A stretch of DNA of 64,000 nt from Sapria himalayana (lineage: Eukaryota; Streptophyta; Magnoliopsida; Malpighiales; Rafflesiaceae). Position 1 is the stretch's first letter. Each line of letters begins with the position of its first letter. A model generated the notes under the pieces. The model was not told the DNA's origin. It was given only the letters and a program-made list of their open reading frames with translations, and made no database searches. The DNA lies in contig JAREIK010016265.1 of NCBI GenBank assembly GCA_029783825.1, positions 62,001 to 126,000 on the forward strand, in the 5' to 3' direction. Both the position numbers and the translations under genes were made by a program. This document shows, piece after piece, positions 59,990-64,000 of the stretch.

Positions 59990-61480
59990 TATTCGTAATA
60001 CGTAACTTAGAAGAAAAAAGATATAATTGTTTGACTTTTACTTATTAGGAGATAATATTACCTCCAATAAAAGTATAAAATTCTATTATAAATCTAGTCT
60101 CGAAACATATTAATATCCAACTTGAATCTAAATACACGAATAACTGCAAATATCACTGAACCCTAAAAGAGATTCCTATTTACTTATGTTATATTTAGAT
60201 GTCATTATTAGATAGTTAATCTCTCTTAGAAAATTTTGATAAGTAATTGTATCAATTGAAGATATCATATCAAAAATAAAATTAGTGATTCGAACAATAG
60301 AAATATTTATTAAAACATAACTTAAAAGACTATCATATGCAAAAATATTAAGTACATGCCTCCTCTATGAGAAAATGATATCATTCATAGAATAAGCGAC
60401 CTCTATATCATAAAACTACTTTATACTGGCAAGGTCTTTCATCTCAATATCAACTCATCATCTCCCGTATTCTCTAGTAAATCAAGGAACTCTTTGACTT
60501 GGATGATTAACTACTCGTCATCTCCCATAATCAAAATATAATCAACATAGACAATTGCATACCTATGAAATTTTAAAATACTCGACTACCTATGAAAAAA
60601 CAATAATATTCATATATACTGCAAACAAAATGATTACCTATGAAAACTTACAAACTATGCTCTCAATAACTACTTGGGATCGTACAATATCTTGTGTAAT
60701 TTGAAAGTACATGAATGTATTGCTTTAAATCATGGTGACTACTCTATATACACCTCATCATCAAGGTCATCATAAATAATTATATTATTTACATCTTGTT
60801 GGCATATCCTCTGATTGTAATATGAAACAAGAAAAATAAAAATTTATACTACGACCATCTTAACTACTTGAGAATAAGTAACTTGATAATCTACATCAAA
60901 TATTTGAGGGTATCGATTCTAAGTTTTACCTTTGAATGATTGATTTTCTCATTTAGATACATCTTCATAGTGAACACCCATATACAACCAACAATACACC
61001 TTCCTGAAGGTAGTGATACCAATTTTCAATTCTCATTAAAGAAGATGACATTCATCTCATCTATCATGATCTGATGACATATAAGTTAGAAAATGCCTCA
61101 AAAATAAACCTAGATATATTAATACCATCACAATAATAATAAAAGAAACATGAAAAAATAAAATGAACGAATGACAAATTTAATGAAATTGCGTATCGGG
61201 TATAGTTCATTAATCTTTTCTGGATCAAAAAGTCAAGATCAAAAAGTCAAGATCAAAAAACTAGCAGCGAGATTGTCTGACTCACCAATAGCCTAATTTC
61301 TAGGCTAATAAGATTGGGCATGTCCTTCTCTCTCTTGATATAAACTCTAAAACTTTAGGATATAGTTTATTTAACTTTTGTCATGAGGCCAATGACAAGA
61401 TAGTACATATCACTATCTTGTCGACTTTCATTTAAAATAATATTCTTTTCGATTTTTTATAGTTTTTGAATTACATCTAA
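59990..61480 (-). mobile_element. Ty1/copia relic, minus strand, reverse transcriptase region
   Basis: Reading leftward from 61040 the minus strand gives WKLVSLPSGRCIVGCIWVF (about 60980-61035), then fragments LDDEVYIE (near 60760), KLHKILYDPK (near 60690), and IVYVDYILIMGDDE (about 60520-60560). These follow the order of the copia polymerase. The catalytic YVDD appears as YVDY. Many stops intervene. Confidence 0.78.
61222..61260 (+). repeat. Short tandem repeat (14-15 bp)
   Basis: The words ggatcaaaaagtcaagatcaa and gtcaagatcaaaaaac overlap to form about 2.5 copies of gatcaaaaagtcaa. Confidence 0.85.
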
Positions 61481-61940
61481 CAACTCAATGGCAGAAATCT
61501 AATGACTATCAAATTTCTCCAATAATAAAATTTTAAAAAAATCAATGAATATAAAAATAATAAAATAAAAAATAATAAGAAAATTATATAAATTACATAT
61601 TTTATATTTTATTATTTCTAATTTATTTATAATCTTCTCTCCTATTGCATCTCATCTCTTCTATTTGACAATGATAGTAACTCATTGTCATGTATATGTT
61701 GAAATACACACTGTGCTAAAATTATTTTATTTTACGTTATTATTTTTAGATAAATATATAAGAATTAATAATAAAAGTACACTATTAAAAAATTCTACAC
61801 ACATTCTCTTACGTTCATGCTAGTTTCCCATATTAAAAAAATAACAAATGGTGAATATTATAAAAATAAATTCAACCTAAATATTGATAACCCAAACGAA
61901 TGGTTCAAGACTAAATTAGATTTTCACCCATGGTCTTCGC
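61481..61940. other. AT-rich spacer
   Basis: No feature was recognised between the copia relic and the target duplication of the hAT element at 61941. Confidence 0.3.
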
Positions 61941-62578
61941 CATAGTTTTTAAATGCACTTTTTTAACTTGATGCGTGCCTCAAAGCAAGACATTCATAAG
62001 CACCCCAAGGCGTCAAAAAAAGTATCTGCTTGATTGAGCTCCACACGAGCTCGGTTGAGCTCGACGACGCTCCTAAAGCTCCATCGAGTTCCACCGTAGA
62101 GCTAGAGGGAACTCCACGCGAGCTCCATCGAGCTCGACAGAGCTCATCGAGCTTCGTTGTGGAGCTCGACGAAGCTCCACGATGGTGTTCCCTAAGCTCC
62201 ACGATGGAGCTCGCTGGAGCTCGACGGAGCTCCTCAAGCTCCGTCGAGCTTTCTATAGAGCAGAGGAGAGGGGCAAGGGCGAGGGCATGGGGCGAGGGGG
62301 TGAAGGAGAGGGGCGAGGGCAAGGGCAAGGGAAAGGCAAATTAAAAAAAATTAATTAATAAATTATCAAAATTTATTAAAATTGGATAATAATATTAAAT
62401 TAATAATTAATACTAAATTAAAACTAAAATAAAAATATAAAATCTAATAAATTTAAAATTTATTATATTTATGCCTTACACCGTAACTAAAAACTTACAT
62501 ATTAACGCCTCAAGAGTTATGTCTCGCTTCACGAACACAAAAATATCTCACTTTACACATTCTCTTTTTAAAACTCTG
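61941..62578. mobile_element. Non-autonomous hAT element, family 2
   Basis: The left end catagtttttaaatgcac and the reversed right end cagagttttaaaaagaga resemble the ends of the 7518-9024 element. The flanks are gtcttcgc (61933-61940) and gtcttcac (62579-62586), 7 of 8 identical. The right subterminus shares aacacaaaaat.tctc.cttt and cgcctcaa text with 8955-9015. At 638 bp and without coding sequence it is a deletion derivative. Confidence 0.82.
62035..62250. repeat. GAGCTC-centred repeat array in the hAT element
   Basis: Many copies of words such as gagctccatcgagctcgac and gagctccacgatggagctc, which are partly palindromic, followed by a purine-rich ggcgagggcaaggg stretch (62262-62338). It gives open frames on both strands that reflect the repeat and do not look like real genes. 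Confidence 0.85.
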
Positions 62579-62586
62579 GTCTTCAC

Positions 62587-64000
62587 CGATGTGCTTAAAA
62601 CCATAAAATATGTGAACATCATCAATTTAAACATCCTTCCGCATAATTAAAAAAATATATTAGGAGTATTGAAAAAGATTCGGCATATTATATATATTAT
62701 AATATATATATATATATATAATATTAATAGCATTGATCACCTTAAGAGACATATCAATCAATAAATTAAAAAATATAATACATTATATCTCAATCAAACT
62801 CAACTTAGCCGTAAAATCATTGATGTTGAATCAATTTTAGATTCAAATATAATCTTTATTTACCTCAATAAAATTTCTGAGGAAAAATATGATAAATTTA
62901 ATTATTATTATAAATCTTCCAATTAAATTTTCAATAGATCATAAACCAATTCATATTATGCAGATCTACTCAAAAATTGATTATCATAGAATTTTAAAAT
63001 CAACCTATAAGAATGATATAATAAAATATTTTAAATTTAAAAATAATTAGTGATTAATTAACTCAAAAATTTTAGTAAAATAACATTCATGACATCTGAC
63101 ATCATGATTAGTCATGATGATACTTTATTCATACCATCACTAACATTCAAAATTCTAAAATAAAATAATAAAAAATTTCAATAAACTATCATGCAAATTT
63201 CAAAATTCAAACTTCAAATATATTTAATCAAACTTAAAAATAAAATATCATGAACAATTCATATCATAACAAACATTTTAAGTTATAAAAGTCCATAAGT
63301 ATTCATATATCTTTCATTAAATCCAAATCCACGACATTATCATCACTATCTTTTTTTTTCATTATTATTCTTGTATTCTCCTTCATCCCCATCTTCACTC
63401 CTAATAAATAGATTATTTCTACATCATCAATCAAATTAAGAGTAGAAGCATGTTTAGAATTTGATTATTTTGACTTTTATATCGATGTTTGCTTAAGTTT
63501 TATTTAGCGCTTGTTTAAACTTCAAACTCCTCAACAACACAAGTTCATGCAATATCATATCATGTTAAATAATCACAATCAAATACCAAATCATCTTTTA
63601 TGATAATTTTATTTTTTATTCTTCTCATCAATTATTTATTATTATCATTTATATCTTTCAAATAAATATAATCATTGATATGATATTCATTGTATTTAAA
63701 AAAAAATATCTCATGAAAATATATTACATTGAACAATGTTGTAAAAATAAATTCAATTACATTTAATTATTCTAGTAACTTTCATTTTCAAAGAGATTTT
63801 AATTTTCTTCACAACTAGATACATTGCATCTCACCATTCAACTGCAATTAATATAAATAAATGTTGAGTTAAATATTTTATATATTTTTATCAAAAACAT
63901 ATAATAATTAAAATATATTAAATAACTAAATTAAAGATTTATTATCCCTTGTTCTAATTACAAACTCATTGCTAAAAAACTATTTAGCATGCATGTACAA
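62587..64000. other. AT-rich right flank, nothing assigned
   Basis: Very AT-rich, with a (TA)n run near 62690-62720. No ORF above 60 codons, repeat family or RNA gene was recognised. If the MBOAT gene extends rightward, this may be intron. Confidence 0.3.

Noticed and set aside
62030..62344. ORFs of 104 and 121 codons rich in Ser, Leu, Glu
   Set aside because: Translations of GAGCTC repeats inside a small hAT element with defined ends and target duplication.

Overview
This window looks like plant nuclear DNA. It is very AT-rich and gene-poor, and is packed with degenerate class I and class II transposable elements. Two intron-containing gene fragments have plant-type splice sites. No bacterial, organellar, rRNA or intact tRNA genes were seen. 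The element types (hAT elements whose ends start TAGAGGTGTCAAA, Ty1/copia relics with a Met-initiator-tRNA-type primer site, an RTE/L1-type LINE tail) fit a flowering plant with a large, TE-bloated genome and long introns. I cannot name the species from sequence alone.

Layout. Positions 1-14156 are a cluster of hAT superfamily elements. A 3.5 kb element (531-4048) has a perfect 8-bp target duplication and a broken BED-finger transposase. It is followed by a decayed relative (about 4846-7291), an element of a second hAT family (7518-9024, perfect 8-bp duplication), another relative of the first (9127-11668), and GC-rich non-autonomous pieces. Among these is a 602-bp element (13360-13961) with 21-bp perfect inverted ends and a perfect 8-bp duplication. 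At 14319-14764, on the plus strand, lie two consecutive exons near the C-terminus of a glutaminyl-tRNA synthetase; the final exon is not visible.

From 20646 to 41723, on the minus strand, lie six correctly phased exons of the C-terminal part of a membrane-bound O-acyltransferase (GUP1/HHAT-like MBOAT). One intron, 24194-41461, is 17,268 bp and is filled with Ty1/copia relics in both orientations plus a LINE tail. One MBOAT exon carries a 2-bp deletion and a stop at a splice-spanning codon, and another exon has been tandemly duplicated. The copy shown is therefore probably a pseudogene, or at least damaged. Its 5' exons were not found, so the gene may start beyond position 64000.

From 41724 to 64000 the window is almost all TE debris. 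It holds Ty1/copia fragments mostly read on the minus strand (one ending in a primer binding site at 56064-56075), a third relic of the first hAT family (about 44115-46345), a 53-bp minisatellite, a 30-bp tandem repeat with 90-bp higher-order structure, and a second copy of the second hAT family (61941-62578) whose core is made of GAGCTC-containing repeats.

The two host gene fragments converge (GlnRS rightward, MBOAT leftward). They do not form a functional unit. I found no convincing new molecular system. The most informative signals are the TE-swollen MBOAT gene and the family structure of the hAT elements.
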